Positions 38,345 to 48,239 of a stretch of DNA of 64,000 nt are shown one piece after another (within the stretch, counting starts at the first letter, position 1; the number at the start of each line of letters is the position of its first letter). Source of the stretch: Ashinkailepas kermadecensis. Lineage: Eukaryota; Arthropoda; Thecostraca; Neolepadidae. Both the position numbers and the translations under genes were made by a program. The notes under the pieces are model-generated. The model ran no database searches, was not told the DNA's origin, and saw only the letters and a list, made by a program, of their open reading frames with translations. Where the stretch lies: assembly GCA_034440615.1 (NCBI GenBank), contig JAOTOM010004874.1:310001-374000 (forward strand). The letters are read 5' to 3'.

Positions 38345-38700
38345 CGTGCCTGTCCCACCCACCGCGGCCCGGGCCACGTGGCCGGACGTGCTGGCGCACC
38401 AGGTGCACCTGTCCCGCCCGCCGCGGCCCGGGCCACGTGGCCGGACGTGCTGGCGCACCAGGTGCGCCTATCCCACCCACCGCGGCCCGGGCCACGTGGC
38501 CGGACGTGCTGGCGCACCAGGTGCACCTGTCCCGCCCGCCGCGGCCCGGGCCACGTGGCCGGACGTGCTGGCGCACCAGGTGCGTCTATCCCACCCACCG
38601 CGGCCCGGACCACGTGGCCGGGCGTGCTGGCGCACCAGGTGCACCTGTCCCGCCCGCCGCGGCCCGGGCCACGTGGCCGGACGTGCTGGCGCACCAGGCG
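38345..38700. repeat. 59-bp minisatellite, 6 copies, alternating types (118-bp dimer)
   Basis: Every unit carries CGGGCCACGTGGCCGGACGT, GCTGGCGCACCAGGTG, and one of two alternating ends: CACCTGTCCCGCCCGCCGCG or CGCCTATCCCACCCACCGCG. Strict alternation shows the array grew by duplication of a two-unit block. Confidence 0.95.
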
Positions 38701-38969
38701 GGCGCTCTTTCCTGTCGACCGGCCACAGACAGCAGGTGCGGCGACGCCGCCCGCCCGATGACGTGCTGCCGAGTTCAGGTCCGCCAGTTGGCTGCCCCTT
38801 CGGCTGACGAGCGCTGGTTCGCTGGCCCCGCCGGCCGACGCGCCGGCCGGTCGTTCCCCTATCGCGCCGCCGCGCCGCCGGCCGTTCAGCTCCAGCACGA
38901 ACTGCAGCTTTTTGCAGACGGTCGCCACACATTCCATGGCGCCTCAGCGACCGTCTCGGCCGGAACACG

Positions 38970-39175
38970 ATGGCAGGACCGCAGGGTGGCAGGGCTGGGG
39001 AAATGGCAGGGCTGGGGAAACGACAGGACCAGGGTTACAGGGCTGGGGAACCGACAGGACCGCAGGGTGGCAGGGCTGGGGAAACGACAGGACCGCATGG
39101 TTACATGACTGGGGAAACGACAGGACCGCATGGTGGCATGGCTGGGGAAATGGCAGGACCGCATGGTAGCCGCAG
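38970..39175. repeat. ~33-bp minisatellite, about 6 copies
   Basis: Units of GGCAGGGCTGGGGAAACGAC plus AGGACCGCAGGGT, with variants (CATGGTTACATGACT, CAGGGTTACAGGGCT) and one short unit. Confidence 0.92.
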
Positions 39176-39620
39176 AGCTCGTTGGGTCTGATGGCCACCC
39201 CGGCCGGACAGGGACCGCAGGGCGACCGCTTCGGGTACAGCCGGCCGACTGGACCACAGCGTCGCCGTCTGACGGCCGGTGCAGGCCTGACGAGCGGTGG
39301 CCCACCACGTGGTGAGCGCCGCTGCACCGGACGCCGTCACAAAAACTGGAGCGTTCGCCCGCCTGGAAGGTCGGCGTCCGATCCGCCGCGCGGCCGGCCG
39401 GCGCACCAATGGCCGTGCTTCGCGCCAAATTGCGCAGTACGCGCCGCGTAACGTCACGACGCAGCGTGCGACGTGGGACGCGCGCAAGAAATGACGTGTT
39501 CGGGGAAAAGGTGGGTGGAAACCGGCATCCACATGGGAGCGAACGTGGGAGCGCCGCTTTTCGAGCACTCCTTTTTGCGGGCGTCAGCACTGGGCTGTGG
39601 CGGTACGCCCGGTAATTTCA

Positions 39621-40060
39621 GGTGAGGCCGCTATACATGTTCCCGGTATCCACGTTCGATACAAGCACATTTGAAAGGAACCAACCGTACATTGCCGGAA
39701 ACGTCCAGCCATTCTTCAGATTGACACCCTCCATTATGTCGAACCGGAAGCTAGAATTCCACGTACCCCACAGGCTCACGGTGGAGTGAAAGATCGAATC
39801 CGGATTAGCCCGTCAGCACGTGTCAGAAAGCGTGACTTGCAGGCGCGGAGAGAACCGGGAATTAAGAACTGGTCTCCATGTTGTGAAAACCTGGCTCCTA
39901 TCCCAACAGGTGACAATTATTCAACAAGTCTCTTACTGAGCTTCGACGTGCGAACAAACTATGGATTGCGACACGGTGCAACAGTACGCTAGTATTGACA
40001 ATCACTAATGTATTGGCAACTCAGGAGCTTGTAATGCATTACTGCATTGTTGAGGATTAT
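39621..40060. other. Unassigned sequence
   Basis: No gene or repeat recognised. Confidence 0.4.
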
Positions 40061-41199
40061 CATAAAGTCATAAAGTCATAAAGTGTTAAGGCTTAATAAG
40101 AGCCACAGGGGCCCATCTGGGTTAAGCCTATCTAGAAAGGGTACTAGAAATGTACATATTCTCACCCCAATCAATCCCTTATCCAAGTTCCTAGGAAGCT
40201 ACATATCCCAGCCCATCTAGCATCATCCACCCGCCATTGCATAACACCCTCAACAATTGCAAGCTCCTCCCATCATACCCATTGTGCTACCATAGCCCCT
40301 GCTTAAAGGGTCTGTGCCATGCACACTTAACATAAATCTCACCCCATCCATCCACATTAGAACTAAAAAACAAGATTTTCCTGTCTAAAAAATTTGTCCA
40401 CCCTACTTTTAAATACATTCAATGAGGAACTCCCCACAACATCAGCAGGCAGCCATTCCACTGATCAACAACCCTTTGACTGAAGACCTGTTGTCGCTTA
40501 ACTGTCCTACACCTCAACTTGTCTAACCTGAATTGGTGACCCCTGTGTGATACTTTAAACTGAAGAGCACCATTTAAATTGACCTGATCTAGTCCTTTAA
40601 CAATTTTGTACATTTCAATCATGTCCCCCCTTAATCTCCTATACTTGAGTGAGTACATATCTAATGCCACAAGCCTTTCTCCATATTCTAAGCTACCTAT
40701 TCCACTGATGAGTTTTGTTGCTTTGCGTTGCACTCTTTCTAACTTGTCTATATCTTTTTCTAGGTAGGGGCTCCAAGCTTGCACAGAATATTCCAAGTGG
40801 GGTCGCACATATGCTAAGTACAGTTTTTTCATGACTTCCTTGCTCTTATATGTCACACTTCTATTAATGAGTCCCAGCATTCTGAGTGCCCTGCTCCTCG
40901 CTGAGCTACATTGTTTCTCTGCTTTAAGGTCTTTTGAAACCAACACACCTAAGTCCCTTTCTTCTTCAATAACATCCAGTTCCCTCCCTCCCATTGTATA
41001 TCTGAAAGTCTTACCTCCAGACCCCAGATGCATAACTTTACACTTGTCATAGTTGAATGACATCTGCCATTGATCAGCCCACTTTGTTAAGTCCTCCAAG
41101 TCTAGTTGAATATTACTAGATTGATCACAACTGTTTGCCACTCCTACCAGCTTGATGTCATCAGCAAATTTGAACACTCTATTCCAAAGCCCTACCTCA
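40061..41199 (-). mobile_element. Family B LINE, 5'-truncated copy with intact 3' end
   Basis: Minus-strand copy. Its 3' end is three CATAAAGT units (40061-40084), then a 3' UTR, then ORF2 from the RT core to the C-terminus. It stops abruptly at about 41199, inside RT just before FADD. This uninterrupted copy gives the empty-site sequence for the insertions at 34774 and 36102. Confidence 0.88.
40419..41199 (-). pseudogene. Family B LINE ORF2 fragment (RT palm to C-terminus)
   Basis: About 260 codons of LINE protein within a longer open frame that begins upstream in unrelated sequence (ATG near 41288). Visible: FADDIKLVGVAN soon after the junction, LYLAYVRPHLEYSVQAWSP, and RYRRLRGDMIEMYK. After VVDQWN the frame shifts and ends early, losing the last ~30 residues kept at 36560-36606. 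The 5' half of the enzyme is missing, so it is inactive. Confidence 0.85.
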
Positions 41200-41629
41200 G
41201 GAGGGCTGAGCAGAGTAAACCATTCCCCTTGCTTTAGCGGTCTTTGAGACAGCGGAGCGCTCTCCACCTTGCTCCGCACCCAGTTCATACCCGTTGAGAA
41301 TCTGGAGGAAAAATGAACTCGCTAGATTGTGGTCTGTAATAAGCATATATATGTATATAGTTGTAGTAGACAGAGTGCGATAAACGCCCAGCAATGTAAG
41401 ACAATGCTGAGCATTGGATTTGATGCGTTTTATTGGAGACGCATTACGACAGTATCAGCAATAATTCTTTCAATCTTGGTTGGGTTTTTCACTGACAAAT
41501 TTGGCAAACATACCCGGATTCAGAACGATAGGGTTGATTTAAGCCTATTTTGTCCCTATTTCGTCCACAGAATTGCAGAAAATCGCTGCATGCCACTTTA
41601 CCCCTAATATTCGGCGATCTTTCTTTCTT
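41200..41629. other. Unassigned AT-rich sequence
   Basis: No feature recognised. Confidence 0.35.
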
Positions 41630-41765
41630 CTTGAACTTCAGGATGTGGTACTGGTCGGGGTGTCCAGTAGCTATTTGTCCTGGCTTATAACATCTTCCCT
41701 TTACAGGCCTAACCCAGATTTGCCCCTGTGGCTCTTGTTAAGTCTGAATACTTTACGGTAATGCT
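41630..41765 (+). mobile_element. Family B-related LINE 3' end fragment
   Basis: GATGTGGTACTGGTCGGGGT, CATCTTCCCTTTACAGGCC, TAACCCAGATT, GTGGCTCTTGTTAAGTCTGA: the same 3' UTR end as at 24677-24826 and 36820-36922. The 8-bp tail is reduced to ACTTTACGG. Confidence 0.75.
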
Positions 41766-41939
41766 TTGCTTTTTCAGTAGCAATGCTCGGTTACAGAGGT
41801 GGCAAGCCCAATGCATCTCATGGTCGAGCATAGAGCCAGTACAGATGCTCTGTAATGTTTGGCCGATTTGGACCACATCGGCCAGGCGATATCGACACAA
41901 GCAGACGGGCGCCAATTTTCGTATGGGAAGAAAACTCAC

Positions 41940-42139
41940 GAACGAGCCGAGCGAGATCTGAAGATGGACAGGCGATTGTGACTGGACACGGCTGCGAGGC
42001 GGCCGATCGGTGCCAGACCCGGTGGCCTCGAGGAGGCTGGCCGAGGCTCGGCCGGCTCCAGAGCGGGCCGGCCGCCCCCGCCGCTGCGCGCGCCGGCGCC
42101 GCCACATTCCGAGCCGGCCATCACGCGCCGCGCCGCCCC

Positions 42140-42173
<34 letters not shown>

Positions 42174-42345
42174 GTTCCTAACGGGCGTCCGGCCCGCCGC
42201 GGCGTCCGTCTGTGCAGCCAGCGGCCGGACCGGCGGCCTGACCGGCACCGGCCGGAGCCCGGCGCCAAGGCCGTCCCGGCTCGTCCCGGCCCCAGCCGTC
42301 GTAATTACCGGCCGCCGTCGAGCCACGGCATATCCTCCCTGCACG
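41940..42345. other. GC-rich, CpG-dense block with (GCC)n
   Basis: GC-rich island with about ten GCC units at 42143-42175. The poly-Pro, poly-Ala and poly-Arg frames are consequences of this run. Confidence 0.65.
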
Positions 42346-42544
42346 TACGGATACGTCTGCGAATGTTCTGCGAATGTAAATACGAAACCCTGCGCCATAT
42401 TCCTGAAAGATCTACGAAAAGCTAGAGTGACCTCAGATAATTGCCGAAGTGCACTGCGACATCAATGAACGCACCTCCTTCGGTCCGAAACTGTAGCCTC
42501 TGGATTACAAATCGCACGCTACCGACATCGCCACCTATTTGTCC

Positions 42545-42735
42545 ACTACTCCGGTGGCGAACCGCGCCATTCACTCGGGCGGCGACCTCGCCATCCACTC
42601 CGGTGGCGAATCGCACGCTGCCGACCGCGCCATCCACTCCGGTGGCGAATCGCACGCTACCGACCGCGCCATCCACTCCGGCGGCGAATTGCACGCTGAC
42701 GACCGCGCCATCCACTCCGGCGGCGAATTGCGCCG
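42545..42735. repeat. 39-bp minisatellite, about 5 copies
   Basis: The unit carries GCCATCCACTCCGGTGGCGA plus ATCGCACGCTACCGACC. The 39-base period keeps a 13-residue repeat open. The first unit is the most diverged. Confidence 0.92.
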
Positions 42736-43884
42736 GCGCGAATTTCTTGGCGCAAAGTGAAAGGTTTTCTTGATTCGCGATGTTACACTATTTACAGTCG
42801 CAAAAGCGTTGCAGGATCAACGACCGTTCACGAAGCAAGTTTTATGTCCTGTTTCATTTCTAGAAATCACCGCAAGCTTGCGGAGATGCGGTCTTCGCAC
42901 AAATTTGGCACGAAAGCTCTGCGGGCTGGTAGGCTGCCATGGTGTGGCAGGTCGTGTGGGCGGCGGTGCAGCCTTCCAGCGTACTTTGACTGGGGCTGAG
43001 AGGGATCAGTGTCGGCTCCGGTAACGGTGCTGCTGGAGATGGCGCCACCTGTCGGCCAGTGCCGGCCGCGCCTGCGGACCAACCCCCAGCACACTGAGCC
43101 TGGTGCACACCGCCACCGGACCGGAGAGAATTCCCGTGGGCCGACTGACATGTTTACCACCTTACATGGTAATCGTTCCGGTTCCGCCGCCAGACATGTG
43201 TCCGGCTGAGCTGTAGATTGAGGAGGCTTGGCGCATGCGTGCCCCGCGATGCGAACACTCGCCCCCCAAACAAAAAATCCATGATCCCCTAAGTGTCTAT
43301 ATTACAGCCTCAACTTCAAGACAGCCCATCACGCCTCTACCCAGCTCTACTCTGTTATCTTCAAACTACCTAACTTCGGCACCTCACATCAAGTCAACCT
43401 CACCTATCCTATTCCTTCTACCCCCGACTACGTCGTTCCATGAACCATAACCCACCACCACATTCAACTACACTCTACCGGAAACAGCCGACATCACCAC
43501 ACGGTGGCAGGCTGGCCAAACTCACACACTCACACACGCACACACACACACACGAGCGTCATTAGAGTGAGGGGAAGTGCCGTCGCGCCACGAAGTGCCC
43601 AGTGTATTCCAGTCGTGAGCATATCCTGCTGCTTTGGAGATGTGTCAACGTCTTCAATTGCACAAGTGGTTGTATCTATTCAATATGGTTCCAAAATGCC
43701 GGAACTGTTTTACACTGTAGGTAAACAAGCTGTGAGCTATCTACATAGACCATGGGCAGTCACAATGGACATGGGTGCCGCTTTATGAAAACGATTGGAA
43801 GAGGGCTGACGCAGCACATTCGTAGAACACCCATACATTCGGGCTGAATGAGAGAAGCCACCGGGAGCAAACCGCTCCGGTGAG
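42736..43884. other. Unassigned sequence with a CA run
   Basis: A CA-rich microsatellite lies at 43522-43554. I recognise no gene. Confidence 0.45.
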
Positions 43885-43963
43885 GAAGCCGATGGAAGCC
43901 GATAGAAGCCGACGGAAGCCGACGGAAGCCGACGGAAGCCGACGGAAGCCGACGGAAGCCTGC
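43885..43963. repeat. 10-bp tandem repeat (GAAGCCGACG)n
   Basis: About eight units; the first ones are variant (GAAGCCGATG, GAAGCCGATA). Confidence 0.93.
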
Positions 43964-44074
43964 TGAAGAGGGTACGGTCCGGCAGGCAGATCGGACTTCC
44001 TCCGTTTTCCGGTCCGGCGACGGCGTGAATCGGGCTTGACTGGCCGCACCGGCCAGCTCATTCCCCGACGCCTA

Positions 44075-44515
44075 CTGACACACACTTGGGGTACTCACAT
44101 ACTTGGGGTACCACACATACTTGGGGTACTCACACACACTTGGGATAGTCACAAACTTGGGGTCCTCACACATACTTTGGGTACTCACACACACTTGGGG
44201 TACTTACACACACTTTGGGTACTCACACACACTTGGGGCACTCACACATACTTGGGGTACTCACACATACTTGAGGTACTCACACACACTTAGGATACAC
44301 ACTCACACTTGGGGTACACACACACACTTGGGGTACTCACACATACTGAGAGTACTCACATACTCTTGTGATACTCACACACACTTGAGGTACTCACACA
44401 CACTTGGGATGCTCACACACACTTCGGGTACTCACACACACTTGAGGTACTCACACACACTTGGGATGCTCACGCACACTTGGGATAATCACACACACTT
44501 TGGGCACTCACGCAC
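44075..44515. repeat. ~19-bp minisatellite, about 22 copies
   Basis: Unit CTTGGGGTACTCACACACA with variants (TTTGGGT, TTGAGGT, TTGGGATGCT). A separate, looser CACACA-rich stretch continues to about 44690. Confidence 0.94.
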
Positions 44516-45118
44516 GCAAACCCGGACTTGAGAACACATACTCGAGCCTGACGTGCTCACACTCGAATTTAGGGTGCACACATACACACATAGACACAGA
44601 CTTAACGCACCCACACACACATCCGGACTTGGCGCAGACTCGCTGACCTGAAGTGCTCACACCTGTGCTTGACATACTTACACTCACCACGGCGTGCATA
44701 CCTGCACCATCTGAAGGTAGGAAAAGACATGCCCGTGACAATAGACGGAAAATTAGCTGAACTCTTAAGGTCGAAATTCCTTTAATTTGCACGTTAATTT
44801 CTAATGCTTGTCGGATTGTAGTTTGCGAATGTTTTTTTTTGTTCGGTGTGATAACAACGAATCAGTATTTAACATGCAGTCCCGTTACGGTGCCAGTATA
44901 TCTTTTTATACATCAGATCGGTGTGAGGAAAATGAAACCTACCGGCTATAGATACTTACTTCAGGAATGAATTTATCCCCAGAGTACCCAGAGTCTCAGA
45001 AACGAGGCACCTTTCCGTAAGATGAGAACCACAATGTCATACCGACTTACCAGCTGCACGGTATCATCTGCGAACCATGTTGCGGCGTTCAAAGTTTTAA
45101 AATACTTGCATGTTCGGG
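44516..45118. other. Unassigned sequence
   Basis: CA-rich at the left, then AT-rich. No gene recognised. Confidence 0.4.
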
Positions 45119-45420
45119 CGCCAGTGCGTGGTCTGATCCGTGGTCTGGTCCGTGATCTGGTCCGTGGTCTGGTCCGTGGTCTGGTCAGTGGCTCAGTCAG
45201 TGGTCTGGCCCGTGGTCGGGTTCGTGGTCTGGTCGGTGGTATGGTCCGTGGTATGGTATGCGATCCGGTCCATGGTCTGGTCCGTAGTCTGATATGTGGT
45301 CTGCTCCGTGATCTGGTCGGTGGTTCAGCCCGTGGTCTGGTTCGTGCTCTGGTCGGTGGTTCAGTCCGCGGGCTGGTCCGTGCATGGGTCGGCCAGCGTT
45401 CGGCTCGTGGCTCGGTCCGT
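45119..45420. repeat. 12-bp tandem repeat (GGTCTGGTCCGT)n, degenerate
   Basis: About 25 units, increasingly variable to the right. The period of four codons gives the RGLV-like open frame at 45022-45459. Confidence 0.92.
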
Positions 45421-45659
45421 GCCTTCTCGGCCGGAGGTGTAACTGCACGCCGGCCGTGAGACTGTCGACAGTGGAGCGGGCCGGCACGGTGCAGCAGTGC
45501 CGTCCGTTACTTGAGCCGGCGCACCGGTCCACGGCGCCTACTTTCTCGTGGCAGCGGCAGCGGCCGCGGCGTAGTTTCATTCATGCCTGTCGCCGGACCA
45601 TCCGACGCGCCGCTCTCGCCTGGCGGCCGCCGCCCGAAGCTGGTGCGGAGAGCCGGCTG

Positions 45660-46385
45660 TGTCGGGCGTGGCACGGTAACACGGCCCGGCACGTGACACG
45701 GAGACTCGGCCCGGCACGTGACACGGACACACGACCCGGCACGTGACACGGACACTCGGTCCGGCACGTGACACGAACACACGACCCGGCACGTGACACG
45801 GACACTCGGTCCGGCACGTGACACGGACACTCGGTCCGGCACGTGACACGGAGACTCGGCCCGGCACGTGACACGGCACACGGCCCGGCACGTGGCACGG
45901 TAACACGGACACGGCCCGGCACGTGGCACGGACACACGGCCCGGCACGTGACACGGACACTCGGTCCGGCACGTGACACGAACACACGACCCGGCACGTG
46001 ACACGGAGACTCGGCCCGGCACGTGACACGGACACACGACCCGGCACGTGACACGGACACTCGGTCCGGCACGTGACACGGAACACACGACCCGGCACGT
46101 GACACGGACACTCGGTCCGGCACGTGACACAGACACTCGGTCCGGCACGTGACACCACGGACACTCGACACGGCACGTGACACCACGGACACTCGGTCTG
46201 GCACGTGGCACCACGGACACTCGACACGGCACGTGACACCACGGACACTCGACACGGCACGTGACATGGGCACACGACCCGGCACGTGACACCACGGACA
46301 CTCGGTCCGGCACGTGACACGGTCCGGCACGTGGAACGGTGGCTCAGGCCGGTACGTGACACGGAGATTGGGCCCAGCACACAGC
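45660..46385. repeat. ~25-bp minisatellite, about 29 copies
   Basis: The unit carries CGGCACGTGACACGGACAC plus TCGGTC or ACGACC, 22-28 bp long through small indels. Most units hold a CACGTG E-box palindrome. The open frames across it on the minus strand (up to 282 codons, Cys-His-Val-Pro-rich) are artefacts. Confidence 0.95.
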
Positions 46386-46460
46386 ATAGCGGCTTGGATC
46401 GATGCTGTCTCATGTCACGAATCATGTTGTCAGGTCATTGGACTGCGCGCAGTGCCGCAT

Positions 46461-47960
46461 ACCACACGTGACGCAACCGGAGCGGGCTCCTACCACACGT
46501 GACGCAACCGGAGCGGGCTCCTACCACACGTGACGCAACCGGAGCGGGCTCCTACCACACGTGACGCAACCGGAGCGGGCCACCTGACACGTGACGCAAC
46601 CGGAGCGGCCCGGCACACACGTGACGCAACCGGCCCGGCCACGTGACACCACGGACACCGACACGGCACGTGACGCAACCGGGCGGGCACTGACACACGA
46701 CCCGGCACGTGACACCACGGACACTCGGCTCCGGCACGTGACGACACGGTCCGGCACGTGACGCAACCGGGCTCACACAGGTGACGCAACCGGAGCGGGC
46801 TACACGCACATGACGAACCGGAGCCCGGGCACCACAGCATGACGCAACCGGCTGGCCCTACCACATACGAAAGCGGCTCATACACGAACATGTTGTCACG
46901 TGACGAACCGGAGCAGGGCCCTACCACACATGACGCAACCGGAGCGGGCTCCTACCACACGTGACGCAACCGGAGCGGGCTCCTACCACACGTGACGCAA
47001 CCGGAGCGGGCTCCTACCACACATGACGCAACCGGAGCGGGCTCCTACCACACGTGACGCAACCGGAGCGGGCTCCTACCACACGTGACGCAACCGGAGC
47101 GGGCTCCTACCACACGTGACGCAACCGGAGCGGGCTCCTACCACACGTGACGCAACCGGAGCGGGCTCCTACCACACATGACGCAACCGGAGCGGGCTCC
47201 TACCACACGTGACGCAACCGGAGCGGGCTCCTACCAACATGACGCAACCGGAGCGGGCTCCTACCACACGTGACGCAACCGGAGCGGGCTCCTACCACAC
47301 GTGACGCAACCGGAGCGGGCTCATATCACACGTGACGCAACCGGAGCGGGCTCTTACCACACGTGACGCAACCGGAGCGGGCTCATATCACACGTGACGC
47401 AATCGGGCGGCCTCTTACACACGTGACGCAACCGGAGCGGGCTCCACATGAACCGGACCACACGTGACGCAACCGGAGCGGGCTCATATCACACGTGACG
47501 CAATCGGAGCGGGCTCTTACCACACGTGACGCAACCGGAGCGGGCTCCTACCACACATGACGCAACCGGAGCGGGCTCCTACCACACGTGACGCAACCGG
47601 AGCGGGCTCATATCACACGTGACGCAATCGGAGCGGCCTCTTACCACACGTGACGCAACCGGAGCGGGCTCCTACCACACGTGACGCAACCGGAGCGGGC
47701 TCCTACCACACGTGACGCAACCGGAGCGGGCTCATATCACACGTGACGCAATCGGAGCGGCCTCTTACCACACGTGACGCAACCGGAGCTGGTTCCTACT
47801 ACACGTGATGCAACCGAAGCGGCCTCTTACTACTACTTCACGTGTAGTAGAAGCTAGCTCCTGTTGCGTCACGTGTAGTAACACGTGACGCAACAGGAGC
47901 TAGCTTCTACTACACGTGATGCAACCGGAGCGGGCTCCTACTACACGTGAAGCAACTGGA
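46461..47960. repeat. 31-bp minisatellite, about 48 copies (1.5 kb)
   Basis: The unit carries CACACGTGACGCAACCGGAG plus CGGGCTCCTAC. Central units are nearly identical. From 46560 to 46920 they are scrambled and mixed with the neighbouring 25-bp type, and towards 47300-47800 a CTCATAT variant recurs. Nearly every unit carries CACGTG or CACATG. Confidence 0.96.
47838..47919. repeat. Perfect inverted repeat, 39-bp arms and 4-base loop
   Basis: Left arm 47838-47876, loop AGTA (47877-47880), right arm 47881-47919, with every base paired. It begins inside the 31-bp array, so array units face each other here. No transposon ends or target duplication are visible. Confidence 0.93.
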
Positions 47961-48239
47961 GGGGGCTCCTACTGAATCCGGGTTCGAATTTCACCTAGAT
48001 TATAATCGAAGTTCAATCCAGTTTGAACCGGGATCTGAATTCAAGTCCGGATTGAACTGCCACTGGCGCGATCGTCAGCGCCCTTAAAGTCATACACACT
48101 TGGACATGACCTTACAGCAATGCAACTAATTCAGGAATTGATGTAATGCAACAGATGTATGGATATTCACACATTATATTATGTTATGAAAAGACTTAGC
48201 CACTAAAACTCGCGATAGGCATCCCAACAAATGACGACA
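47961..48239. other. Unassigned spacer
   Basis: AT-rich, no feature recognised. Confidence 0.35.

Larger units (their letters stand above)
38101..39620. other. GC-rich, CpG-dense block containing two arrays
   Basis: GC-rich throughout, with the 59-bp and 33-bp arrays listed separately. Outside the arrays it shows long overlapping open frames but no domain. It is the largest GC-rich block in the window. Confidence 0.6.

Noticed and set aside
45507..46425. Overlapping minus-strand frames of 268-282 codons, Cys/His/Val/Pro-rich
   Set aside because: They come from the 25-bp array. All three frames are open and encode variants of the same repeat.
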